From contig NW_024427724.1 in the NCBI RefSeq assembly GCF_017562075.2, positions 1 through 64,000 on the forward strand: a stretch of 64,000 nt of DNA, written 5' to 3'. Origin of the DNA: Anopheles merus (Eukaryota; Arthropoda; Insecta; Diptera; Culicidae). Shown here in pieces: positions 1-15,000 of this stretch. Each line of letters opens with the position of its first letter. Position 1 is the stretch's first letter. A program made the translations under genes and the position numbers. The notes under the pieces were generated by a model. That model made no database searches, was not told where the DNA came from, and was given only the letters and a program-made list of their open reading frames with translations.

Positions 1-3000
1 CGTAGAAACCCATGTGCGGCTTTAGAGACCGCTTCAATACCTTTCCAAAACCTGTCTAATCGGTCTCGCTAGGACCATGGTTCGGAAGTTATGGGCCATT
101 TGAAGGAATGTCCAACTTTCCCATCCATCCATATGCCCTGGTTTGAAATTTTTCGACGAAAATGCAATGGTCACCATTACCATCTGCGTTCTTATATCAT
201 TGAGGCTTCTTGAATAACCAAACCAAAGCCCTGGAACACATAATAAGGATCTTGGCGATGAAAAAGTCTCAAAATGGGTCATAGTGCACTATATACGCTC
301 TAAAATTGATAGGTTTTCCCGAGTAAAATGCATTCAGAGCCCATTTACAAGACTATCCGTGAGTTTAATAATCGAAGAACCCATGTGGGGCTTTAGAAGA
401 CCGCTTCACTACCTTTCCAAAACTGTCTTAATCGTCTCGCTAGACACATGGTTACGAAGTTATGGCCATTTGAAGGAATGTCCAACTTTCCCATCCACCC
501 TATGGCCCATGGTTGAAATTTGACGAAAATGCAAGGTCACACCATTATCGTTCTTATATCATTGAGGCTTCTTGAATAACCAAACCAAAGCCCTGGAACA
601 CATAAAAGGATCTTGGCGATGAAAAAGTCTCAAAATGGGTCATAGTGCACTATATACGCATGCTAAATTGATAGGTTTTTCCCGATAGTACAATGCCATT
701 CAGAGCCCATTTACAAGACTACCCGTGAGTTTAATCGTAGAACCCATGTGCGGCTTTAGAAGACCGCTTCAATACTTTCCAAAACTGTCTTTAATCGTCT
801 CGCTAGGACACTGGTTACGAGTTATGGCCATTTGAAGGAGTTTCCAACTTTCCATCCATCCATATGGCCATGGTTGAAATTTTGACGAAAAAGCAAGGTC
901 AAACCATGTATCGTTTCTTATATCATTGAGGCTTCTGAATAACCAACACCAAAGCCCTGGAACACAATAATAAGGATCTTCTGGCGATGAAAAAGTCTCA
1001 AAATGGTCATAGTGCACTATATACGCATGTCTAAAATTGATAGGTTTTCCCGAGTAAAATGCATTCAGAGCCCATTTACAAGAACCCTTGAGTTTTTTCA
1101 TCGTAGAACCCATGTGCGGCTTTAGAAGACCGCTTCAATACCTTTCCAAAACTGTCTTAATCGTCTCGCTAGGACACATGGTTACGAAGTTATGGCCATT
1201 TTGAAGAATGTCCACACTTTCCCCATCCATCCATATGGCCATGGTTGAGAAATTTTGACGAAAATGCAAGTCAACCATTATCGTTCTTATATCATGAGGC
1301 TTCTTGAATAACCAAACCAAAGCCCTGGAACACATAATAAGGATCTTGGCGATGAAAAGTCTCAAAATGGGTCATAGTGCACTATATACGCATGCTAAAC
1401 ATTGATAGGTTTTCCCGAGTAAAATGCATTCAGAGCCCATTTACAAGACTATCCGTGGGTTTAATTCGTGTAGAACCCATGTGCGTCTTTAGAAGACCGC
1501 TTCAATACCTTTCCAAAACTGTCTTAATCGTCTCGCTAGGACACATGGTTACGAAGTTATGGCCATTTGAAGGATGTCCAAATTTCATCCATCCATATGG
1601 CCATGGTTGAAATTTTGACGAAATGCAAGGTCAACCATTATCGTTCTTATATCATTGAGGCTTCTTGAATAACCAAACCAAAGCCCTGGAACACAATAAT
1701 AAGGATCTTGGCGATGAAAAAGTCTCAAAATGGGTCATAGTGCACTATATACGCATGCTAAAATTGATAGGTTTTTCCCGAGTAAAATGCATTCAAGAGC
1801 CATTTACAAGACTATCCGTGAGTTTAATCGTAGAACCCATGTTGCGGCTTTAGAAGACCGCTTCAATACCTTTCCAAAACTGTCTTAATCGTCTCGCTAG
1901 GACCATGGTTACGAAGTTATGGGCCATTGAAAGGAATGTCCAACTTTCCCATCCATCCATATGGCCATGGTTGAATTTTGACGAAAATGCAAGGTCAACC
2001 ATTATCGTTCTTATATCATTGAGGCTTCTTGAATAACCAAACCAAAGCCCTGGAACACAATATAAGGATCTTGGCGATGAAAAAGTCTCAAAATGGTCAT
2101 AGTGCACTATATACGCATGCTAAAATTGATAGGTTTTCCCCGAGTAAAATGCATTCAGACCATTTACAAGACTACCCGTGAGTTTAATCGTAAACCCATG
2201 TGCGGCTTTAGAAAGACCGCTTCAATACCTTCCAAACTGTCTTAATCGTCTCGCTAGGACACATGGTTACGAAGTTATGGCCATTTGAAGGAATGTCCAA
2301 CTTTCCCATCCATCCATATGGCCATGGTTGAAATTTTGACGAAAATGCAAGGTCAACCATTATCGTTCTTTATATCATTGAGTGGTGCGGCTTCTTGAAT
2401 AACCAAAACCCAAGCCCTGGAACACAATAATAAGGATCTTGGCGATGAAAAAGTCTCAAAATGGGTCATAGTGCACTATATACGCATGCTAAAATTGATA
2501 GGTTTTCCCCGAGTAAAATGCATTCAGAGCCCATTTACAAGACTACCCGTGAGTTTATCGTAGAACCCATGTGCGGCTTTAGAAGACCGCTTCAATACCT
2601 TTCCAAAACTGTCTTAATCGTCTCGCTAGGACACATGGTTACGAAGTTATGGCCATTTGAAGGAATGTCCAACTTTCCCATCCATCCATATGGCCATGGT
2701 TGAATTTTACGAAAATGCAAGGTCAACCATTATCGTTCTTATATCATTGAGGCTTCTTGAATAACCAAACCAAAGCCCTGGAACACAATAATAAGGATCT
2801 TTGCGATGAAAAAGTCTCAAAATGGGTCATAGTGCACTATATACGCATGCTAAAATTGATAGGTTTTTCCCGATAAATGCATTCAGAGGCCATTTACAAA
2901 ACTATCCGTGAGTTTAATCGTAGAACCCATGTGCGGCTTTAGAAGACCGCTTCCATACCTTTCCAAAACTGTCTTAATCTCGTCTCGCTAGGACACATGT

Positions 3001-6000
3001 TTACGAAGTTATGGCCATTGAAGGAATGTCCCACTTTCCCATCCATCCATATGGCCATGTGTGATTTTACGAAATTTGGACGAAAATGCAAGGTCACTTA
3101 TCGTTCTTATATCATTGGAGGCTTCTTGAATAACCAAACCAAAGCCCTGGAACACAATAATAAGGATCTTGGCGATGAAAAAGTCTCAAAATGGGTCATA
3201 GTGCACTATATACGCATGCTAAAATTGATAGGTTTTCCCGAGTAAAATGCATTCAGAGCCCATTTACAGACTATCCGTGAGTTTATCGTAGAACCCATGT
3301 GCGGCTTTAGAAGACCGCTTCAATACCTTTCCAAAACTGTCTTAATCGTCTCGCTAGACACATGGTTACGAAGTTATGGCCATTTGAAGGAATGTCCAAC
3401 TTCCCCTCCATCCATATGGCCATGGTTGAAATTTTGACGAAAATGCAAGGTCAACCATTATCGTTCTTATATCATTGAGGCTTCTTGAATAACCAACCAA
3501 AGCCCTGAACACAATAAGGATCTGGCGATGAAAAAGTCTCAAAATGGGTCATAGTGCACTATATACGCATGCTAAAATTGATAGGTTTTCCCGAGTAAAT
3601 GCATTCAGAGCCCATTTACAAGACTATCCTGAGTTTAATCGTAGAACCCATGTGCGGCTTTAGAAGACCGCTTCAATACCTTTCCAAAACTGTCTTAATC
3701 GTCTCGCTAGGACACATGGTTACGAAGTTATGGCCATTTGAAGGAATGTCCACTTCCCATCCATCCATATGGCCATGGTTGAAATTTTACGAAAATGCAA
3801 GGTCAACATTATCGTTTTTATATCATTGAGGCTTCTTGAATAACCAAACCAAAGCCCTGGAACACAATAATAAGGATCTTGGCGATGAAAAAGTCTCAAA
3901 ATGGGTCATAGTGCACTATATACGCATGCTAAATTGATAGGTTTTCCCGAGTAAAATGCATTCAGAGCCCATTTACAAGACTATCCGTGAGTTTAATCGT
4001 AGAACCCATGTCGGCTTTAGAAGACCGCTTCAATACCTTTCCAAACTGTCTTAATCGTCTTCTAGGACACACATGGTTACGAAGTTATGGCCATTTGAAG
4101 GAATGTCCAACTTTCCCATCCATCCATATGGCCATGGTTGAAATTTTTGACGAAAATGCAAGTCAACCTTATCGTTCTTATATCATTGAGGCTTCTTGAA
4201 TAACCAACAAAGCCCTGGAACACAATAATAAGGATTCTTGGCGATGAAAAAGTCTCAAAATGGGTCATAGTGCACTATATACGCATGCTAAAATTGATAG
4301 GTTTTCCCGAGTAAAATGCATTCAGAGCCCATTTACAAGACTACCCGTGAGTTTAATCGTAGAACCCATGTGCGGCTTTAGAAGACCGCTTCAATACCTT
4401 TCCAAAACTGTCTTAATCGTCTCGCTAGGACACATGGTTACGAAGTTATGGCCATTTGAAGGAATGTCCAACTTTCCCATCCATCCATATGGCCATGGTT
4501 GAAATTTTGACGAAAATGCAAGGTCAACCATTATCGTTCTTATATCATTGAGGCTTCTTGAATAACCAAACCAAAGCCCTGGAACACAATAATAAGGATC
4601 TTGGCGATGAAAAAGTCTCAAAATGGGTCATAGTGCACTATATACGCATGCTAAAATTGATAGGTTTTCCCGAGTAAAATGCATTCAGAGCCCATTTACA
4701 AGACTACCGGTGTGTTTCATCGTAGAACCCATGTGCGGCTTTAGAAAACCGCTTCAATACCTTTCCAAAACTGTCTTAATCGTCTCGCTAGGACACATGG
4801 TTACGAATTTGCCATTTGAAGGAATGTCCAACTTTCCCATCCATCCATATGGCCATGGTTGAAATTTTGACGAAATGCAAGGTCAACCATTATCGTTCTT
4901 ATATCATTGAGGCTCTTGAATAACCAACCAAAGCCCTGGAACACAATAATAAGGATCTTGGCGATGAAAAAGTCTCAAAATGGGTCATAGTGCACTATAT
5001 ACGCATGCTAAAATTGATAGGTTTTCCCGAGTAAAATGCATTCAGAGCCCATTTACAAGACTATCCGTGAGTTTAATCGTAGAACCCATGTGCGGCTTTT
5101 AAGACCGCTTCAATACCTTTCCAAAACTGTCTTAATCGTCTCGCTAGGACACATGGTTACGAAGTTATGGCCATTTGAAGGAATGTCCAACTTTCCCCTC
5201 CATCCATATGGCCATGGTTGAATTTTGACGAAAATGCAAGGTCAACCATTATCGTTCTTATATCATTGAGGCTTCTTGATAACCAAACCAAAGCCCTGGA
5301 CACAATAATAAGGATCTTGGCGATGAAAAAGTCTCAAAATGGGTCATAGTGCACTATATACGCCATGCTAAAATTGATAGGTTTTCCCGAGTAAAATGCA
5401 TTCAGAGCCCATTTACAAGACTATCCGTGAGTTTAATCATAGATCCCCATGTGCGGCTTTAGAAGACCGCTTCAATACCTTTCCAAAACTGTCTTAATCG
5501 TCTCGCTAGGACACATGTTACGAAGTTATGGCCATTTGAAGGAATGTCCAACTTTCCCCTCCATCCATATGGCCATGGTTGAATTTTGACGAAAATGCAA
5601 GGTCAACCATTATCGTTCTTATATCATTGAGGCTTCTTGAATAACCAAACCAAAGCCTGGAACACAATATAAGGATCTTGGCGATGAAAAAGTCTCAAAA
5701 TGGGTCATAGTGCACTATATCCGCATGCTAAAATTGATAGGTTTTCCCCGAGTAAATGCATTCAGAGCCCATTTACAAGACTATCCGTGAGTTTAATCGT
5801 AGAACCCTGTGCGGCTTTAGAAGACCGCTTCAATACCTTTCCAAACTGTCTTAATCGTCTCGCTAGGACACATGGTTACGAAGTTATGGCCATTTGAAGG
5901 ATGTCCAACTTTCCCATCCATCCATATGGCCATGGTTGAAATTTTGACGAAAATGCAAGGTCAACCTTATCGTTCTTATATCATTGAGGCTTCTTGAATA

Positions 6001-9000
6001 ACCAAACCAAAGCCCTGGAACACAATAATAAGGATCTTGGCGATGAAAAGTCTCAAATGGGTCATAGTGCACTATACGCATGCTAAAATTGATAGGTTTT
6101 CCCGAGTAAAATGCATTCGAGGCCCTTTACAAGACTATCCGTGAGTTTCATCGTAGAACCCATGTGCGGCTTTAGAAGACCGCTTCAATACCTTTCCAAA
6201 ACTGTCTTAATCGTCTCGCTAGGACACATGGTTACGAAGTTATGGCCATTTGAAGGAATGTCCAACTTTCCCATCCATCCATATGGCCATGGTTGAAATT
6301 TTGACGAAATGCAAGGTCAACCATTATCGTTCTATATCATTGAGGCTTCTTGAATAACCAAACCAAAGCCCTGGAACACAATAATAAGGATCTTGGCGAT
6401 GAAAAAGTCTCAAAATGGTCATAGTGCACTATATACGCATGCTAAAATTGATAGTTTTTCCCGAGTAAAATGCATTCAGAGCCCATTTACAAGACTATCC
6501 GTGAGTTTAATCGTAGAACCCATGTGCGGCTTTAGAAGACCGCTTCAATACCTTTCCAAACTGTCTTAATCGTCTCGCTAGGACACATGGTTACGAAGTT
6601 ATGGCCATTTGAAGGAATGTCCAACTTTCCCATCCTCCATATGGCCTGGTTGAAATTTTGACGAAAATGCAAGGTCAACCATTATCGTTCTTATATCATT
6701 GAGGCTTCTTGAATAACCAACCAAAGCCCTGGAACACAATAATAAGGATCTTGGCGATGAAAAGTCTCAAAATGGGTCATAGTGCACTATATACGCATGC
6801 TAAAATTGATAGGTTTTCCGAGTAAAATGCATTCAGAGCCCATTTACAAGACTATCCGTGAGTTTTATCGTAGAACCCATGTGCGGCTTTAAAAGACCGC
6901 TTCAATACCTTTCCAAAACTGTCTTAATCGTCTCGCTAGGACACATGGTTACGAAGTTATGGCCATTTGAAGGATGTCCAACTTTCCCATCCATCCATAT
7001 GGCCATGGTTGAAATTTTGACGAAAATGCAAGGTCAACCATTATCGTTCTTATATCATTGAGGCTTCTTGAATAACCAAACCAAAGCCCTGGAACACAAT
7101 AACAAGGATCTTGGCGATGAAAAAGTCTCAAAATGGGTCATAGTGCACTATATACGCATGCTAAAATTGATAGGTTTTCCCCGAGTAAAATGCATTCAGA
7201 GCCCATTTACAAGACTATCCGTGAGTTTTCATCGTAGAACCCATGTGCGGCTTTAAAAGACCGCTTCAATACCTTTCCAAAACTGTCTTAATCGTCTCGC
7301 TAGGACACATGGTTACGAAGTTATGGCCATTTGAAGGAATGTCCAACTTTCCCATCCATCCATATGGCCATGGTTGAAATTTTGACGAAAATGCAAGGTC
7401 AACCATTATCGTTCTTATATCATTGAGGCTTCTTGAATAACCAAACCAAAGCCCTGGAACACAATAATAAGGATCTTGGCGATGAAAAAGTCTCAAAATG
7501 GGTCATAGTGCACTATATACGCATGCTAAAATTGATAGGTTTTCCCCGAGTAAAATGCATTCAGAGCCCATTTACAAGACTATCCGTGAGTTTAATCGTA
7601 GAACCCATGTGCGGCTTTAAAGACCGCTTCAATACCTTTCCAAAACTGTCTTAATCGTCTCGCTAGGACACATGGTTACGAAGTTATGGCCATTTGAAGG
7701 AATGTCCAACTTTCTCATCCATCCATATGGCCATGGTTGAAATTTTGACGAAAATGCAAGGTCAACCATTATCGTTCTTATATCATTGAGGCTTCTTGAA
7801 TAACCAAACCAAAGCCCTGGAACACAATAATAAGGATCTTGGCGATGAAAAAGTCTCAAAATGGGTCATAGTGCACTATATACGCATGCTAAAATTGATA
7901 GGTTTTCCCGAGTAAAATGCATTCAGAGCCCATTTACAAGACTATCCGTGAGTTTAATCGTAGAACCCATGTGCGGCTTTAAAGACCGCTTCAATACCTT
8001 TCCAAAACTGTCTTAATCGTCTCGCTAGGACACATGGTTACGAAGTTATGGCCATTTGAAGGAATGTCCAACTTTCCCATCCATCCATATGGCCATGGTT
8101 GAAATTTTGACGAAAATGCAAGGTCAACCATTATCGTTCTTATATCATTGAGGCTTCTTGAATAACCAACCAAAGCCCTGGAACACAATAATAGGATCTT
8201 GGCGATGAAAAAGTCTCAAAATGGGTCATAGTGCACTATATACGCATGCTAAAATTGATAGGTTTTCCCGAGTAAAATGCATTCAGAGCCCATTTACTAG
8301 ACTATCCGTGAGTTTAATCGTAGAACCCATGTGCGGCTTTAGAAGACCGCTTCAATACCTTTCCAAAACTGTCTTAATCGTCTCGCTAGGACACATGGTT
8401 ACGAAGTTATGGCCATTTGAAGGAATGTCCAACTTTCCCATCCATCCATATGGCCATGGTTGAAATTTTGACGAAAATGCAAGGTCAACCATTATCGTTC
8501 TTATATCATTGAGGCTTCTTGAATAACCAAACCAAAGCCCTGGAACACAATAATAAGGATCTTGGCGATGAAAAAGTCTCAAATGGGTCATAGTGCACTA
8601 TATACGCATGCTAAAATTGATAGGTTTTCCCGAGTAAAATGCATTCAGAGCCCATTTACTAGACTATCCGTGAGTTTAATCGTAGAACCCATGTGCGGCT
8701 TTAGAAGACCGCTTCAATACCTTTCCAAAACTGTCTTAATCGTCTCGCTAGGACACATGGTTACGAAGTTATGGCCATTTGAAGGAATGTCCAACTTTCT
8801 CATCCATCCATATGGCCATGGTTGAAATTTTGACGAAAATGCAAGGTCAACCATTATCGTTCTTATATCATTGAGGCTTCTTGAATAACCAAACCAAAGC
8901 CCTGGAACACAATAATAAGGATCTTGGCGATGAAAAAGTCTCAAATGGGTCATAGTGCACTATATACGCATGCTAAAATTGATAGGTTTTCCCGAGTAAA

Positions 9001-12000
9001 ATGCATTCAGAGCCCATTTACAAGACTATCCGTGGTTTAATCGTAGAACCCTGTGCGGCTTTAAAAGACCGCTTCAATACCTTTCCAAAACTGTCTTAAT
9101 CGTCTCGCTAGGACACATGGTTACGAAGTTATGGCCATTTGAAGGATGTCCAACTTTCTCATCCATCCATATGGCCATGGTTGAAATTTTGACGAAAATG
9201 CAAGGTCAACCATTATCGTTCTTATATCATTGAGGCTTCTTGAATAACCAAACCAAAGCCCTGGAACACAATAACAAGGATCTTGGCGATGAAAAGTCTC
9301 AAAATGGGTCATAGTGCACTATATACGCATGCTAAAATTGATAGGTTTTCCCGAGTAAAATGCATTCAGAGCCCATTTACTAGACTATCCGTGAGTTTAA
9401 TCGTAGAACCCATGTGCGGCTTTAGAAGACCGCTTCAATACCTTTCCAAACTGTCTTAATCGTCTCGCTAGGACACATGGTTACGAAGTTATGGCCATTT
9501 GAAGGAATGTCCAACTTTCCCATCCATCCATATGGCCATGGTTGAAATTTTGACGAAAATGCAAGGTCAACCATTATCGTTCTTATATCATTGAGGCTTC
9601 TTGAATAACCAAACCAAAGCCCTGGAACACAATAATAAGGATCTTGGCGATGAAAAAGTCTCAAAATGGGTCATAGTGCACTATATACGCATGCTAAAAT
9701 TGATAGGTTTTCCCGAGTAAAATGCATTCAGAGCCCATTTACAAGACTACCCGTGAGTTTAATCGTAGAACCCATGTGCGGCTTTAGAAGACCGCTTCAA
9801 TACCTTTCCAAAACTGTCTTAATCGTCTCGCTAGGACACATGGTTACGAAGTTATGGCCATTTGAAGGAATGTCCAACTTTCCCATCCATCCATATGGCC
9901 ATGGTTGAAATTTTGACGAAAATGCAAGGTCAACCATTATCGTTCTTATATCATTGAGGCTTCTTGAATAACCAACCAAAGCCCTGGAACACAATAATAA
10001 GGATCTTGGCGATGAAAAAGTCTCAAAATGGGTCATAGTGCACTATATACGCATGCTAAAATTGATAGGTTTTCCCGAGTAAAATGCATTCAGAGCCCAT
10101 TTACTAGACTATCCGTGAGTTTAATCGTAGAACCCATGTGCGGCTTTAGAAGACCGCTTCAATACCTTTCCAAAACTGTCTTAATCGCCTCGCTAGGACA
10201 CATGTTACGAAGTTATGGCCATTTGAAGGAATGTCCAACTTTCCCATCCATCCATATGGCCATGGTTGAAATTTTGACGTAAATGCAAGGTCAACCATTA
10301 TCGTTCTTATATCATTGAGGCTTCTTGAATAACCAAACCAAAGCCCTGGAACACAATAATAAGGATCTTGGCGATGAAGAAGTCTCAAAATGGGTCATAG
10401 TGCACTATATACGCATGCTAAAATTGATAGGTTTTCCCGAGTAAAATGCATTCAGAGCCCATTTACAAGACTATCCGTGAGTTTCATCGTAGAACCCATG
10501 TGCGGCTTTAGAAGACCGCTTCAATACCTTTCCAAAACTGTCTTAATCGTCTCGCTAGGACACATGGTTACGAAGTTATGGCCATTTGAAGGAATGTCCA
10601 ACTTTCCCATCCATCCATATGGCCATGGTTGAAATTTTGACGTAAATGCAAGGTCAACCATTATCGTTCTTATATCATTGAGGCTTCTTGAATAACCAAA
10701 CCAAAGCCCTGAACACAATAATAGGGATCTTGGCGATGAAAAAGTCTCAAAATGGGTCATAGTGCACTATATACACATGCTAAAATTGATAGGTTTTCCC
10801 GAGTAAAATGCATTCAGAGCCCATTTACAAGACTATCCGTGAGTTTAATCGTAGAACCCATGTGCGGCTTTAGAAGACCGCTTCAATACCTTTCCAAAAC
10901 TGTCTTAATCGTCTCGCTAGGACACATGGTTACGAAGTTATGGCCATTTGAAGGAATGTCCAACTTTCCCATCCATCCATATGGCCATGGTTGAAATTTT
11001 GACGAAAATGCAAGGTCAACCATTATCGTTCTTATATCATTGAGGCTTCTTGAATAACCAAACCAAAGCCCTGGAACACAATAATAAGGATCTTGGCGAT
11101 GAAAAAGTCTCAAAATGGGTCATAGTGCACTATATACGCATGCTAAAATTGATAGGTTTTCCCGAGTAAAATGCATTCAGAGCTAATTTACAAGACTATC
11201 CGTGAGTTTAATCGTAGAACCCATGTGCGGCTTTAGAAGACCGCTTCAATACCTTTCCAAAACTGTCTTAATCGTCTCGCTAGGACACATGGTTACGAAG
11301 TTATGGCCATTTGAAGGAATGTCCAACTTTCCCATCCATCCATATGGCCATGGTTGAAATTTTGACGAAAATGCAAGGTCAACCATTATCGTTCTTATAT
11401 CATTGAGGCTTCTTGAATAACCAAACCAAAGCCCTGGAACACAATAATAAGGATCTTGGCGATGAAAAAGTCTCAAAATGGGTCATAGTGCACTATATAC
11501 GCATGCTACAATTAATAGGTTTTCCCGAGTAAAATGCATTCAGAGCCCATTTACAAGACTATCCGTGAGTTTAATCGTAGAACCCATGTGCGGCTTTAAA
11601 AAACCGCTTCAATACCTTTCCAAACTGTCTTAATCGTCTCGCTAGGACACATGGTTACGAAGTTATGGCCATTTGAAGGAATGTCCAACTTTCCCATCCA
11701 TCCATATGGCCATGGTTGTAAATTTTGACGAAAATGCAAGGTCAACCATTATCGTTCTTATATCATTGAGGCTTCTTGAATAACCAAACCAAAGCCCTGG
11801 AACACAATAATAAGGATCTTGGCGATGAAAAAGTCTCAAAATGGGTCATAGTGCACTATATACGCATGCTAAAATTGATAGGTTTTCCCGAGTAAAATGC
11901 ATTCAGAGGCCATTTACTAGACTACCCGTGAGTTTAATCTTAGAACCCATGTGCGGCTTTAGAAGACCGCTTCAATACCTTTCCAAAACTGTCTTAATCG

Positions 12001-15000
12001 TCTCGCTAGGACACATGGTTACGAAGTTATGGCCATTTGAAGGAATGTCCAACTTTCCCATCCATCCATATGGCCCTGGTTGAAATTTTGACGAAAATGC
12101 AAGGTCAACCATTATCGTTCTTATATCATTGAGGCTTCTTGAATAACCAAACCAAAGCCCTGGAACACAATAATAAGGATCTTGGCGATGAAAAAGTCTC
12201 AAAATGGGTCATAGTGCACTATATACGCATGCTAAAATTGATAGGTTTTCCCGAGTAAAATGCATTCAGAGCCCATTTACAAGACTATCCGTGAGTTTAA
12301 TCGTAGAACCCATGTGCGGCTTTAGAAGACCGCTTCAATACCTTTCCAAAACTGTCTTAATCGTCTCGCTAGGACACATGGTTACGAAGTTATGGCCATT
12401 TGAAGGAATGTCCAACTTTCCCATCCATCCATATGGCCATGGTTGAAATTTTGACGAAAATGCAAGGTCAACCATTATCGTTCTTATATCATTGAGGCTT
12501 CTTAATAACCAAACCAAAGCCCTGGAACACAATAATAAGGATCTTGGCGATGAAAAAGTCTCAAAATGGGTCATAGTGCACTATATACGCATGCTAAAAT
12601 TGATAGGTTTTCCCGAGTAAATGCATTCAGAGCCCATTTACAAGACTATCCGTGAGTTTAATCGTAGAACCCATGTGCGGCTTTAGAAGACCGCTTCAAT
12701 ACCTTTCCAAAACTGTCTTAATCGTCTCGCTAGGACACATGGTTACGAGTTATGGCCATTTGAAGGAATGTCCAACTTTCCCATCCATCCATATGGCCCT
12801 GGTTGAAATTTTGACGAAAATGCAAGGTCAACCATTATCGTTCTTATATCATTGAGGCTTCTTGAATAACCAAACCAAAGCCCTGGAACACAATAATAAG
12901 GATCTTGGCGATGAAAAAGTCTCAAAATGGGTCATAGTGCACTTTATACGCATGCTAAAATTGATAGGTATTCCCGAGTAAAATGCATTCAGAGCCCATT
13001 TACTAGACTATCCGTGAGTTTAATCGTAGAACCCATGTGCAGCGTTAGAAGACCGCTTCAATACCTTTCCAAAACTGTCTTAATCGTCTCGCTAGGACAC
13101 ATGGTTACGAAGTTATGGCCATTTGAAGGAATGTCCAACTTTCCCATCCATCCATATGGCCATGGTTGAAATTTTGACGAAAATGCAAGGTCAACCATTA
13201 TCGTTCTTATATCATTGAGGCTTCTTGAATAACCAAACCAAAGCCCTGGAACACAATAATAAGGATCTTGGCGATGAAAAAGTCTCAAAATGGGTCATAG
13301 TGCACTATATACGCATGCTAAAATTGATAGGTTTTCCCGAGTAAAATGCATTCAGAGGCCATTTACAAGACTATCCGTGAGTTTAATCGTAGAACCCATG
13401 TGCGGCTTTAGAAGACCGCTTCAATACCTTTCCAAAACTGTCTTAATCGCCTCGCTAGGACACATGGTTACGAAGTTATGGCCATTTGAAGGAATGTCCA
13501 ACTTTCCCATCCATCCATATGGCCATGGTTGAAATTTTGACGAAAATGCAAGGTCAACCATTATCGTTCTTATATCATTGAGGCTTCTTGAATAACCAAA
13601 CCAAAGCCCTGGAACACAATAATAAGGATCTTGGCGATGAAAAAGTCTCAAAATGGGTCATAGTGCACTATATACGCATGCTAAAATTGATAGGTTTTCC
13701 CGAGTAAAATGCATTCAGAGGCCATTTACAAGACTATCCGTGAGTTTAATCGTAGAACCCATGTGCGGCTTTACAAGACCGCTTCAATACCTTTCCAAAA
13801 CTGTCTTAATCGTCTCGCTAGGACACATGGTTACGAAGTTATGGCCATTTGAAGGAATGTCCAACTTTCCCATCCATCCATATGGCCATGGTTGAAATTG
13901 TGACGAAAATGCAAGGTCAACCATTATCGTTCTTATATCATTGAGGCTTCTTGAATAACCAAACCAAAGCCCTGGAACACAATAATAAGGATCTTGGCGA
14001 TGAAAAAGTCTCAAAATGGGTCATAGTGCACTATATACGCATGCTAAAATTGATAGGTTTTCCCGAGTAAAATGCATTCAGAGCCCATTTACAAGACTAC
14101 CCGTGAGTTTAATCGTAGAACCCATGTGCGGCTTTAAAGACCGCTTCAATACCTTTCCAAAACTGTCTTAATCGTCTCGCTAGGACACATGGTTACGAAG
14201 TTTTGGCATTTGAAGGAATGTCCAACTTTCCCATCCATCCATATGGCCATGGTTGAAATTTTGACGAAAATGCAAGGTCAACCATTATCGTTCTTATATC
14301 ATTGAGGCTTCTTGAATAACCAAACCAAAGCCCTGGAACACAATAATAAGGATCTTGGCGATGAAAAAGTCTCAAAATGGGTCATAGTGCACCATATACG
14401 CATACTAAAATTGATAGGTATTCCCGAGTAAAATGCATTCAGAGCTCATTTACTAGACTATCCGTGAGTTTAATCGTAGAACCCATGTGCGGCTTTAGAA
14501 GACCGCTTCAATACCTTTCCAAAACTGTCTTAATCGTCTCGCTAGGACACATGGTTACGAAGTTATGGCCATTTGAAGGAATGTCCAACTTTCCCATCCA
14601 TCCATATGGCCATGGTTGAAATTTTGACGAAAATGCAAGGTCAACCATTATCGTTCTTATATCATTGAGGCTTCTTGAATAACCAAACCAAAGCCCTGGA
14701 ACACAATAACAAGGATCTTGGCGATGAAAAAGTCTCAAAATGGGTCATAGTGCACTATATACGCATGCTAAAATTGATAGGTTTTCCCGAGTAAAATGCA
14801 TTCAGAGCCCATTTACAAGACTATCCGTGAGTTTAATCGTAGAACCCATGTGCGGCTTTAGAAGACCGCTTCAATACCTTTCCAAAACTGTCTTAATCGT
14901 CCTCGCTAGGACACATGGTTACGAAGTTATGGCCATTTGAAGGAATGTCCAACTTTCCTATCCATCCATATGGCCATGGTTGAAATTGTGACGAAAATGC

